A stretch of 64,000 bases of DNA, taken from the NCBI GenBank assembly GCA_902524385.1, contig CABZCZ010000004.1, positions 51,675 to 115,674 on the forward strand. Direction: 5' to 3'. The number at the start of each line of letters is the position of its first letter. Within the stretch, counting starts at the first letter, position 1. This document shows, in pieces, positions 49,258-58,483 of the stretch. The notes beneath the pieces were generated by a model. That model made no database searches. It was not told the DNA's origin and saw nothing but the letters and a program-made list of their open reading frames with translations. Source of the stretch: an uncultured Alphaproteobacteria bacterium. GTDB taxonomy: Bacteria; Pseudomonadota; Alphaproteobacteria; HIMB59; GCA-002718135. Position numbers and translations under genes: made by a program.

Positions 49258-50691
49258 ATGGACAAATATAAGAATTTTATAAATAATAAATGGATTGAAA
49301 GTGAGTCCAAAGAAACAATAAAGGTTGACGATCCTTCAAATGGTAAAATCATTGGTGAAATTTCATGTGCAAAAAAAAATGAAGTTGATCTTGCGATAGA
49401 AGCAGCTAAAAATTCTTATAACAACAGAGTACTTGTAGATATGCCTTTACTTTCAAGAGCGAAACTAATGAGAAAAATTGCAGAAGAGACAAGAAAGGTT
49501 TCAAAAGAAGGTGGTGAACTTCTTTGTTATGAAAATGGAAAAAATATCGCTTCAGCAATTAAAGAATTCAATGATGTAGCAGATATGTTTGATTATTATG
49601 CAGGCTTAACAGATAAACTTGAGGGTAAAACAATACCTGTTGCAAAAAATGTTTTTGATTACACAGTTTTAGAACCATTTGGTGTATCAGCACATGTTGT
49701 GCCATGGAATTTTCCATTATCAATGATTGGAAGATCGCTGTCATGTTCTTTTGCTACAGGAAATTCAACAATTATAAAAACTGCTGAATTAACCCCTTTG
49801 TCCGCAACAATTTTTGCTAAAGCAATACAAAATGCTGGTGTACCAGAAGGACTAATCAATATAATTTGTGGATATGGAAATGAAGCAGGATCTTATCTTG
49901 TATCTCATGAAGATGTAAATCACGTAGTATTTACAGGTTCAGTCGAAACTGGAAAAAAAATACTTCATGCTTGTGCTGACAAAGCTATACCTGCTGTGGT
50001 TGAATTAGGTGGTAAGTCAGCTGGTATAGTGTACCCTGATGCAGATCTAAACGAAGTTTTAGAAAGTGCACGTTCAGGAATTTTTAGTGTTGCTGGTCAA
50101 ATATGTACAGCGATGTCTAGACTGGTAGTTCATAAATCAATCAAAGATGAATTAGTAGATAAGCTTGTTGATATGAGTAAATCTTTAAAAATTGGACCTG
50201 GTATAGAAAAAGATACAGACCTAACTCCAGTTATATCAGAAAATCAACTTCAAAAAGTTGAAGGTTATGCAAGATCAGGAATCCAAGAAGGAGCAGAAGC
50301 GGCATATGGTGGAAAAAGATTAGAACGTGAAGGATATTTTATGGAACCAACAGTTCTAAACAATGTTAAACAAAGTATGACTGTAGCCAGAGAAGAAATT
50401 TTTGGTCCTGTACTCTCAGTTCTTGAATATGAAGATCAAGAAGAAGCAATTGATATTGCTAATGATACTGAGTATGGTTTAGGTGCTGGAGTGTTTACAA
50501 AAGATCTTAAAAAAGCATCTTGGACTGCAAGCAAATTAGAAGCTGGTCAAGTATATGTAAATAAATGGTTTACTGGAAATCATGCAACTCCTTTTGGAGG
50601 TTATAAACAATCAGGATATAGCCGTGAAAAAGGAGTAGATGGACTTAAATCGTATCTTCAAGTCAAAAATGTTGGTATTAGTTTAGGTTAA
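49258..50691 (+). CDS. NAD(P)-dependent aldehyde dehydrogenase (paralogue of 10009-11445)
   Basis: 'EPFGVSAHVVPWNFPLSMIGRSLSCSFATGNSTIIKTAELTPLSA', 'VELGGKSAGIVYPDAD', 'VAGQICTAMSR'. Confidence 0.93.
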   Translation: MDKYKNFINNKWIESESKETIKVDDPSNGKIIGEISCAKKNEVDLAIEAAKNSYNNRVLVDMPLLSRAKLMRKIAEETRKVSKEGGELLCYENGKNIASAIKEFNDVADMFDYYAGLTDKLEGKTIPVAKNVFDYTVLEPFGVSAHVVPWNFPLSMIGRSLSCSFATGNSTIIKTAELTPLSATIFAKAIQNAGVPEGLINIICGYGNEAGSYLVSHEDVNHVVFTGSVETGKKILHACADKAIPAVVELGGKSAGIVYPDADLNEVLESARSGIFSVAGQICTAMSRLVVHKSIKDELVDKLVDMSKSLKIGPGIEKDTDLTPVISENQLQKVEGYARSGIQEGAEAAYGGKRLEREGYFMEPTVLNNVKQSMTVAREEIFGPVLSVLEYEDQEEAIDIANDTEYGLGAGVFTKDLKKASWTASKLEAGQVYVNKWFTGNHATPFGGYKQSGYSREKGVDGLKSYLQVKNVGISLG

Positions 50692-51917
50692 AATCGACCA
50701 GGAGAATAATCACTAATGTCTATATTCGGCAGTTGATCTTTTGATAAACTATCAATAATTTTCCCCGTAACAGCTCCTAAAGTCCAGCCAATATGTTGAT
50801 GTCCAAATGCATAAATGACATTATTATTTTTGCGAGACTTTCCAATAACAGGTAATGAGTCTGGTAAAGTAGGCCTTCTACCCATCCATGTTGATCTTAC
50901 TTCTTTCAATTGGGGTAAAACCTTTCTTGATTGTCTTTCTATCATTTCAAGACGTTTTTTATTAGGTGGTTTATTTAAACCTGCTATTTCAACTGTGCCA
51001 GCAGCTCTTATACCATCATGAATTTGTATTAAGTAAAATCCAGATTCAGACCAAGCAACGGGACGATTTATTAATTTCTCATCAGTTTCAAATAAAAGGT
51101 GATACCCTCTTTCGGTATCAAGAGGGAATTTATCTCCAAGCTTATTGGCAATTTGATTGGACCAAGCACCAGCACTTACAATTATTTTATCAAAATAAAG
51201 TTTTTTATTTTCTAAAAATAATTCAATTTTTTTTTCTTTCTGCGTTAAATTTTTTATATTTTGATTTATGTAAACACCACCGAGTTCTAAAAACTTTTCA
51301 AAAATTTTAGTACTTATTGCTAATGGATTTGTTGTGTGTCTCGATCCAGTAAAGACTTGCCCAGAATAATAAACATCAGCTAAATTTGGTTCTAATTCTT
51401 TAACTTCATCTTTATTTAAATTTCTAACTTTAACATTATTATTTTTTCTAATAATGTTTGCGTATTCATAATTTTCATAAGATTTTTTTGAATCAAAAAG
51501 ATAAAGATTTTCTTCATAGCTAATATATTCTTTTACATTTACATCTTGAAAAATTTCGTCGTAAGATATTTGTGAATGTTTTAATAGGTTGGTGAGAGAG
51601 TTTGCTATTTCATTAACTTTTTCTTTTTTACAGTTTTTTAAAAAACTTATTGCCCAAGGCAAGTTCTTTAAAATATAAAAAAAATCAACTGCCAAAGGTC
51701 CATCTTTTCTTAAGAGCATTGATGGTATATCCCAAATCAATCCAGGATAATTTACAGGAACATTTGCATAGTCTGCAAAAGTACAAGCATGCCCAAAACT
51801 TGTCATTGAGCCAGGTTGCTCCCTGTCAATTAAAGTTACATTAAATCCAGATTTTTTTAAAAAATATGCGCTACATATACCAACTATGCCAGCACCAATA
51901 ACAGCAATGTTCTTCAC
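50688..51917 (-). CDS. FAD-dependent oxidoreductase (DadA/PuuB-like, DAO family)
   Basis: 'VKNIAVIGAGIVGICSAYFLKKSGFNVTLIDRE', 'TSFGHACTFADYANVPVNYPG', 'WMGRRPTLPDSLPVIGKS...YAFGHQHIGWTLGAVTGKIIDSL'. GTG start at 51917 just after the potC stop is preferred over the overlapping upstream Met. Confidence 0.9.
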   Translation of the reverse strand: MKNIAVIGAGIVGICSAYFLKKSGFNVTLIDREQPGSMTSFGHACTFADYANVPVNYPGLIWDIPSMLLRKDGPLAVDFFYILKNLPWAISFLKNCKKEKVNEIANSLTNLLKHSQISYDEIFQDVNVKEYISYEENLYLFDSKKSYENYEYANIIRKNNNVKVRNLNKDEVKELEPNLADVYYSGQVFTGSRHTTNPLAISTKIFEKFLELGGVYINQNIKNLTQKEKKIELFLENKKLYFDKIIVSAGAWSNQIANKLGDKFPLDTERGYHLLFETDEKLINRPVAWSESGFYLIQIHDGIRAAGTVEIAGLNKPPNKKRLEMIERQSRKVLPQLKEVRSTWMGRRPTLPDSLPVIGKSRKNNNVIYAFGHQHIGWTLGAVTGKIIDSLSKDQLPNIDISDYSPGRF

Positions 51918-51921
51918 TGAT

Positions 51922-52818
51922 CTATCGAGCTTTAATACCTCTGAGTTTTTCAGACCTTCTTCTAAGTAGCTCAACTGTAGTTAATAAAAATATAGAAAGA
52001 AGTACTAAACACGTAGCCATACATAGAATAACAGGGCTAATTTCTTGTCGTATTCCAGCCCACATTTGTTTAGGAATTGTTAATTGATCTATACTTGCCA
52101 TAAACATAACTATAACTACTTCATCAAAAGAAGTTATGAAAGCAAACAAAGCTCCTGATATAATACCTGGTAAAATTAATGGCATAATGACTTTAAAAAA
52201 AGTTCTAATTGGTTTTGCGCCAAGACTTTGTGCTGCTTTTACCATATTCATATCAAAACCAACTAATGTTGCCGTTACAGTTATTACAACAAAAGGTGTT
52301 GCAAGAGCAACATGTGCAAGAATTACACCTGTAAATGTATAAACTAGGTTTATTCTAGCATAAAAGAAAAACATGCCTGCAGCTGTGATAATTAATGGAA
52401 CTATCATTGGTGAAATTAAGATTGCCATTATTAATCCTTTATATGGCATATGAGGTCTGCTTAAACCTAAAGCTGCTAAAGTACCTAAAGCAGTTGCAAT
52501 AACAGTTGCTATACTACCAATGTAAAAACTATTTACTGTGCCTTTCATCCATTTTGTTGAACAAGGAACAGTAGAAGAAACAACATCAGCACTACAATCA
52601 CCTATCATGTTTTTGTACCATCTTAAAGACCACGCTTCTGGATCAGGAGGCCACGAAAGCATTCCTTCAGTAAAAACCATAAATGGTGAAACGCTAAAAG
52701 ATATTGGAATAATAGCAAATAAAGGTGCAATTAAAAAAAAGAAAACTACTGCGCAAAAAAATAAATAAGCGTAGTAGTAAGTTCTTTGTACTGGAGTTGC
52801 GTAACTTGGTAGTGCCAT
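51922..52818 (-). CDS. potC: Polyamine-type ABC transporter permease (PotC-like)
   Basis: 'VKAAQSLGAKPIRTFFKVIMPLILPGIISGALFAFITSFDEVVIVMF'. Confidence 0.9.
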   Translation of the reverse strand: MALPSYATPVQRTYYYAYLFFCAVVFFFLIAPLFAIIPISFSVSPFMVFTEGMLSWPPDPEAWSLRWYKNMIGDCSADVVSSTVPCSTKWMKGTVNSFYIGSIATVIATALGTLAALGLSRPHMPYKGLIMAILISPMIVPLIITAAGMFFFYARINLVYTFTGVILAHVALATPFVVITVTATLVGFDMNMVKAAQSLGAKPIRTFFKVIMPLILPGIISGALFAFITSFDEVVIVMFMASIDQLTIPKQMWAGIRQEISPVILCMATCLVLLSIFLLTTVELLRRRSEKLRGIKAR

Positions 52819-52821
52819 AAA

Positions 52822-54087
52822 TTATCCTAACTTAATATTGTCTATGCCAACTATTTTATTATAAAGCCAATAAAATATCAGCATTACACCAAGAAGTATT
52901 GCACCTAAAGCTGCGCATAAACCCCAGTTTAAAGTTGTTTTGAGATGATAAGCAATCCAATGACCAATTAATTTTCCATCTTTACCACCAACTAATTCAG
53001 GAGTAATAAAATATCCAATTGCTAATACAAAAACTAATAATCCACCGGCACTCATTCCAGGAATAGTTTGAGGTAGATATACTCTCCAGAAAGCAGCGGC
53101 AGGCTTAGCGCCTAAGTTCTGAGCTGCTCTCATATGACTTTTAGGTATAACTCTCATTACACTATACAAAGGAAGTATCATAAATGGTAATAATATTTGG
53201 GTCATAGCAATTAAAGTTCCTGTTTCATTGTAAACCAACTGTAGTCGACCATCGTCATTTAAAATACCCAACCATACCAATATTCCATTTATTACACCAT
53301 TTTGTTGAAGCATCACAATCCAAGCAGTGGTACGCACTAAAAGTGAAGTCCAAAATGGAAGTAAAACAAAAATCATTAGAAGATTACTGTATCTTAATGG
53401 TAAATTTGCAAGAAGATGAGCTACGGGAAAACCAAGTATTAAACAAAAAATTGTAACATAAACGCTTATTTTTAAGGTCTTTATCCAAGTTTTTATATAA
53501 ATTCGTCTATTTTCATCTTGCATGATAACATTTTGATCTTGGTCATAAGTTCTATCAAGAGCGTTCCAATAATAAATAGGTGTAGTATCGTTAACCATTT
53601 GCCCCATTGCATACCAAAAAGTTGGGTCGGCCCATTTTTCATTAGCAGTAATCAAAAAATCTTTATAATTATTTGGAAGTTCATCTTTTTTTACAGCTTT
53701 TTTAATTTCTCTAGAAGTTGTCTTAATCAGACTTTTCCAACCTGATTTGGAATAGTTCATGCGAGTTAACGCTCTTCCAATTTGTATTTTCTCCCCATAA
53801 GCAAGTTCTTCAAAAAGAGCTTTATAAACTTCTTCTGGTGGCAGTTCGTCTTTTTCTTTATCCCATTTTTTATATTCGTTAAAAGTATTTGGAAATACAC
53901 TATTGATTTGACTGTCATCTACACTTCTAAAAAGCATATCACCAATCGGCATAACAAATGTAACGATTATAAAAAGTAATAGAGGAAAAACTAATAAAAA
54001 TGCCCTTATTTTATTTTTACGCTCAGCTTTTTTTAAACTTTGCTTTAAAGGAATTCCATCCGTAGTAAGTAATGCAGAAGTAGAAAT
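52822..54087 (-). CDS. potB: Polyamine-type ABC transporter permease (PotB-like), probable AUU start
   Basis: 'MRAAQNLGAKPAAAFWRVYLPQTIPGMSAGGLLVFVLAIGYFITPELVGG'. The reading frame stays open 45 codons upstream of the first ATG: ISTSALLTTDGIPLKQSLKKAERKNKIRAFLLVFPLLLFIIVTFV-MPIGDM, i.e. the missing first TM helix, with AGGAGG 5 nt before ATT at 54087. Confidence 0.85.
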   Translation of the reverse strand: MSTSALLTTDGIPLKQSLKKAERKNKIRAFLLVFPLLLFIIVTFVMPIGDMLFRSVDDSQINSVFPNTFNEYKKWDKEKDELPPEEVYKALFEELAYGEKIQIGRALTRMNYSKSGWKSLIKTTSREIKKAVKKDELPNNYKDFLITANEKWADPTFWYAMGQMVNDTTPIYYWNALDRTYDQDQNVIMQDENRRIYIKTWIKTLKISVYVTIFCLILGFPVAHLLANLPLRYSNLLMIFVLLPFWTSLLVRTTAWIVMLQQNGVINGILVWLGILNDDGRLQLVYNETGTLIAMTQILLPFMILPLYSVMRVIPKSHMRAAQNLGAKPAAAFWRVYLPQTIPGMSAGGLLVFVLAIGYFITPELVGGKDGKLIGHWIAYHLKTTLNWGLCAALGAILLGVMLIFYWLYNKIVGIDNIKLG

Positions 54088-54107
54088 ACAATCCTCCTAA
54101 AATAAAT

Positions 54108-54130
54108 AAAGGCGAGAAAATCTCGCCCTT
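54108..54130 (-). terminator. Hairpin downstream of the potD-type SBP gene
   Basis: Minus strand aagGGCGAGA-ttt-TCTCGCCttt then atttatttt; 7 Watson-Crick pairs extended by G-U/A-U. Confidence 0.72.
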
Positions 54131-54161
54131 ATATTAAAATAGTAAATTTAAATTATCAAGC

Positions 54162-55265
54162 TTAGTTACCCATCCACGCTGAATAACGCTCACTAATTTC
54201 TGCACCATTATCTGACCACCACTGTGGATCATTAACGATAGAGACTTTTAGACGCTCAGGAGTGTTAGGCATATGAGGCATAATATCTACTCCTCCAGGA
54301 CCCCAAGGCTCATTTGCTTCAATGATAGGAATACCGGAAGCTCTCATTGGTCCGTAAGTAATATATTTTGCCTGCTCAGCTTGTGAAGCAGGGCTAGATG
54401 CATGCATCATAAAATCAAGAGCTGCTTCTCTATTAGGAGCTCCAGTTGTTAAACATAAATATTCTTGGTCTAGAACTTGTCCTTCCCAAATATATTCAAA
54501 GTTTTCTCCTTCAGCAAGGTTAGCTGCACCAACACGACCATTATAAGCAACAGCCATTACAACTTCACCACTTTTAACTAACTCAAGAGGTTGTGAACCT
54601 GCAGACCAGAATACAACATGATCTTTAATTTTATCCATTACTTCAAATGCTCTGTCAATTGCACCAGTTTGATTTGCAAAAACTGTAGGTACTGCATTTG
54701 GAGCAACTCCATCTGCAACTAGAGCTTTTTGAATAATTCCATCAGCCCAAGTGTGGATACCTCTTTTTCCTGGGAATTTTTCGACGTCAAAGAAGTCAGC
54801 CATACTATCTGGTTTTTCTCCTGGGAAAGCATCTGGGTCATAGAATACTACGTAAGTCCAAAAAATTTGTGGCACACAACAATCCCAACCAGAGTGGTAA
54901 TTAAGACCATTTGCTTCCATATCTTCGGCAATTGATTCTCCGTTAGGTCCTGGTACACCCATTGATGCAATTTCACTTGAAATATCTTCAAATAATCCTT
55001 CATCACAACCAGTAATAGCATCAGCTGGTAATACATCAACCAAGTCCCAAGTTACGTTTCCACTTTCAACTTGCGCTCTTGTTTCACCCAGACCACCGTT
55101 ATAGTTTTCAAAAACAATTGAACTTGGGTCAGAATAAGTATCAGCATATGCTTTTTGTTGACTTTCTGTATAAGCACCACCCCAAGAAGCAACAGTTACA
55201 GCATTAGCTATAAATGGCGCAAAAATGATAGATGCGAATAAGAAGGCTTTTGTAAATTTAGACAT
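54162..55265 (-). CDS. potD: Polyamine-type ABC transporter substrate-binding protein (PotD-like)
   Basis: Signal peptide; 'AVTVASWGGAYTESQQKAYADTYSDPSSIVFENYNGGLGETRAQVESGNVTWDLVDVLPADAITGCDEGLFE'. Confidence 0.9.
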   Translation of the reverse strand: MSKFTKAFLFASIIFAPFIANAVTVASWGGAYTESQQKAYADTYSDPSSIVFENYNGGLGETRAQVESGNVTWDLVDVLPADAITGCDEGLFEDISSEIASMGVPGPNGESIAEDMEANGLNYHSGWDCCVPQIFWTYVVFYDPDAFPGEKPDSMADFFDVEKFPGKRGIHTWADGIIQKALVADGVAPNAVPTVFANQTGAIDRAFEVMDKIKDHVVFWSAGSQPLELVKSGEVVMAVAYNGRVGAANLAEGENFEYIWEGQVLDQEYLCLTTGAPNREAALDFMMHASSPASQAEQAKYITYGPMRASGIPIIEANEPWGPGGVDIMPHMPNTPERLKVSIVNDPQWWSDNGAEISERYSAWMGN

Positions 55266-55394
55266 ATATATCCTCCTATTTTTATTTATTAATCTTAAGA
55301 TTATGTCCGTAATGAATAAGTAATAACATGTAGCTAAATTAAAAAAAAGGCTTAAAAATAAAAAAAATGGCTAAATATATCAATAATTTGAAAT

Positions 55395-56483
55395 CTATAT
55401 ATCTAGTGCTCTAACATCATCAGGATTCCAGCTTAAATTTAATAAGTCTCCCTCTTTATGACTAAAACTACCTTCGTTTGGAACTTTCACAATAAATTCA
55501 TCATTTCCACAAACGTTTAATCTTGCTCTGATATGATCGCCTAAATATATTAATTCTTGTATCTTACCTTCAAAATTATTTGATTCTGGGTCTTTACTGT
55601 CAATAGTAACTCTTTCTGGTCTTATTGAAAGTTGAGTTTTGTCACCTTTATCATTTACGTTAACTTTTAATGCTTTCACTTTTCCAAATCCATTATCAAG
55701 TTCAACTGTACATGTATCTCCATTAACGTCAGTTACCACTCCGTTAAGAGTATTATTTTCTCCAATAAATTTAGCAACAAATGAATTCTCAGGTTTTTCA
55801 TATAAAATATCTGGCGTCGATAATTGTTGAACAACTCCGTCATTAAATACAGCTATTCTATTTGACATTGTTAGCGCTTCACTTTGATCATGTGTAACAT
55901 ACACAACTGTAATTCCAATTCTGTCGTGGATATGTTTTATTTCATATTGCATTTGTTCACGTAAATTTTTATCAAGGGCACCAAGAGGTTCATCCATTAA
56001 TACCAAACGTGGTTCAAAGACAAGAGCTCTAGCCAAAGCAACTCTCTGTTGTTGACCTCCAGATAATTGTGCGGGGAATCTTGTACCAAAATTACCGAGC
56101 TCAACCATATCAAGTGCCTTCTTTACTTTTTCTTTTGTTTCAGGTTTTGATATTTTTCTCACTTCCAAAGGAAAGGATAAATTTTCTTCAACTGTCATGT
56201 GAGGAAATAAAGCATAATTTTGAAATACCATTCCTATTTCTCTTTCATAAGGAGGTATTTTACTTATTGGTTTAGTATCTAAAAATATTTCACCATTTGT
56301 AGGTGTTTCAAATCCAGCTAACATCATCAAAGTTGTTGTTTTACCTGATCCTGATGGGCCCAACATAGTTACAAATTCACCTTTAGAAATATCTAAATTT
56401 AAGTTTTTTACTACCAGTACCTCTCCATCATAACTTTTATCAATCTTTTCAAATTTTACGAAACTTTGAGATATGTCATTCAT
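55395..56483 (-). CDS. potA: Polyamine-type ABC transporter ATP-binding protein (PotA-like)
   Basis: 'LGPSGSGKTTTLMMLAGFETPTNGEIFLD', 'LSGGQQQRVALARAL', 'LVLMDEPLGALDKNLREQMQ'. Start taken at MNDISQSF. Confidence 0.93.
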   Translation of the reverse strand: MNDISQSFVKFEKIDKSYDGEVLVVKNLNLDISKGEFVTMLGPSGSGKTTTLMMLAGFETPTNGEIFLDTKPISKIPPYEREIGMVFQNYALFPHMTVEENLSFPLEVRKISKPETKEKVKKALDMVELGNFGTRFPAQLSGGQQQRVALARALVFEPRLVLMDEPLGALDKNLREQMQYEIKHIHDRIGITVVYVTHDQSEALTMSNRIAVFNDGVVQQLSTPDILYEKPENSFVAKFIGENNTLNGVVTDVNGDTCTVELDNGFGKVKALKVNVNDKGDKTQLSIRPERVTIDSKDPESNNFEGKIQELIYLGDHIRARLNVCGNDEFIVKVPNEGSFSHKEGDLLNLSWNPDDVRALDI

Positions 56484-56548
56484 AATATATTTAGTAATGA
56501 AGCTTGAATAACTGGATGAAAACAAATAGTCAAAAGTTAATTTAAAAA

Positions 56549-57413
56549 ATGTTCATATTTGGTGTTATTTTTGCTTTAGTTGCTGGGATTTTATTTGGCC
56601 TAATTGGGCCTACTACTAAAATAGCTTATAATGCAGGTGCATCAGTAGGTTTAGCTATTTTTTTACGATATGCAGTTGCTTCAATTATAATATTACCTTT
56701 TATACCTTATCAAAAAAATCTTCTTAGTAATTTTAAAAAAAATATAAATTACTTTTTATCTATATCATTTGGTTCAATATTTTTAACTCTAGGATTATTA
56801 ACTTCAGTTGTATTTATCGAAGTTAGCCTTACTATTCTTATTTTTTGTCTTTATCCGATATATGTACTTCTATATTCAATTATAGTTGATAAAGAAAAAA
56901 TTTATTTAACTGTAAAAATTCTTTTTTTTTTCTACATTTTTAGGAATTATTTTAGTTTTAGGTCCATCTTTTAAAATAATAAATTTAGTAGGTATTTTTT
57001 TAGCTTTTCTAGCTTCTCTTGGAGCTACAAGCATGATTGTAACAAATCAAAAAATGTCATTAAGGGGGATATCTCCTATACCGATAAATATATTTATAAA
57101 TGTTTTTAATACTATTTTCTTTTTTATAATATTAAAAATATTTTTTTTTCTAAATTTTAATTTTGATTTCAGTATTTATCTTTTAATTTTAATTCCTTCT
57201 GTGTGTTATAGCTTTGCACTTTTGTCACAATTAATAGCTATCCCAAAAATTGGTCAATCATATACAGCCTTATTTTTATATTTAGAACCCGTGGTGGGTG
57301 TTCTTGGCGCAGTTTTTTTACTAAAAGAAAATTTAGCAACCTATCAAATAATTGGGGCTTCTATTGTAATAATAAGTTTATTATCTGCTTCTTTTTTTAG
57401 TAGTAAAAATTAA
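56549..57413 (+). pseudogene. EamA/DMT-family transporter, disrupted by a +1 frameshift in a 10-T run
   Basis: ORFs 56549-56974 and 57033-57413 are the two halves of one EamA protein; removing one T from 56922-56931 yields ...VKILFFSTFLGIILVLGPSFKIINLVGIFLAFLASLGATSMIVTNQKM.... Confidence 0.85.
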
Positions 57414-58396
57414 AATTGGTTTTTCATAAAATTAAACCAATTCTGACCAATAATTTTAGTGGAAACTTTTTCTGGGATATTATTTTCACACATTAAATTA
57501 AATAAATTATTTAAATCACTTGGTTGTTTATACCAACTTGGTAATTTGGGCCACTTAGGGCTTTTATCTTTAGATTCACCGTAATCAATTTCTTTGGTCC
57601 ACTTACCATTCCTCATCCACATAACTACATCGTCAGACCAATTTAAGCAAAGATCAGAACCTATTCCAATATTGTCTTCACCAATTAAGTTTACTAACTC
57701 CTTAATCATTTTACAAAAATCTTCTATGGTGCAATCACCTAAATTTTTAAGATGATAAGGATATAAACTTAAACCAATAAAACCATTTTTTTTAACTAGT
57801 TTTTTTAAAATATTAGTATCAATGTTTCTTTTAGATTTGTGAAAGAAATTTGGATTAGCATGAGAAATTGCTACTGGCTTATTTGAAACATCAATGGCAT
57901 CAAGACAAGTTTGCTTTCCTGCATGGCTTAAATCGACTATCATTCCAAGTCTATTCATTTCTTCAATAACAGCTTTTCCAAATCGTGACACACCTGAGTC
58001 TTTAGGTTCAAAACATCCTCCAGCAAGTGGAGTTTGATTATTATAGGTGAGTTGCATAAATCTCACACCTGCTTCAAAAAATTTTTCAATTAAAAATATA
58101 TTATTAGCAATTGGAGCAGAATTTTGAAAACCAAAAATAATTGCAACTTTATTATTTTTTTTAGCATACAAAATATCTTCTGTAGTTTTTGCGTGAGCAA
58201 TAATGTCACGATGCTCTTTAAAAAGACGGTGCCAATAATTTATTTTTTCGAAAGACTCTTCAGTATTTTCCCAATACACTAATGTCGCATGGATTGCGGT
58301 TAATCCAGCTTGGTGGGCATTTTCAAATAATTCCCTATTCCAGTTACAATATTCCAAACCATCAATTAGAAGTATATCTTCACTTATTTTTGACAT
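57410..58396 (-). CDS. Membrane dipeptidase, peptidase family M19
   Basis: 'LIDGLEYCNWNRELFENAHQAGLTAIHATLVYW', 'FGFQNSAPI', 'RFMQLTYNNQTPLAGGCFEPKDSGVSRFGKAVIEEMNRLGMIVDLSHAGKQTCLDAI', 'VAISHANPNFFHKSKRNI', 'IGIGSDL'. Confidence 0.92.
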   Translation of the reverse strand: MSKISEDILLIDGLEYCNWNRELFENAHQAGLTAIHATLVYWENTEESFEKINYWHRLFKEHRDIIAHAKTTEDILYAKKNNKVAIIFGFQNSAPIANNIFLIEKFFEAGVRFMQLTYNNQTPLAGGCFEPKDSGVSRFGKAVIEEMNRLGMIVDLSHAGKQTCLDAIDVSNKPVAISHANPNFFHKSKRNIDTNILKKLVKKNGFIGLSLYPYHLKNLGDCTIEDFCKMIKELVNLIGEDNIGIGSDLCLNWSDDVVMWMRNGKWTKEIDYGESKDKSPKWPKLPSWYKQPSDLNNLFNLMCENNIPEKVSTKIIGQNWFNFMKNQF

Positions 58397-58483
58397 AGAT
58401 TAGTACTTCTATTAATGAAAAAAGCAAAATTAACTATAGATATTTAATAAATGTTACAAAAAGTAAGAGAAAACAATAACTAT

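Noticed and set aside
50966-51310. 114-aa plus-strand ORF in the DadA/PuuB-like gene
   Set aside because: Antisense shadow ORF rich in Gln/Phe, no supporting evidence.
55266-55394. potA-potD intergenic region as a riboswitch or terminator
   Set aside because: A/T-rich with poly-A/T runs but no convincing stem or known aptamer consensus.
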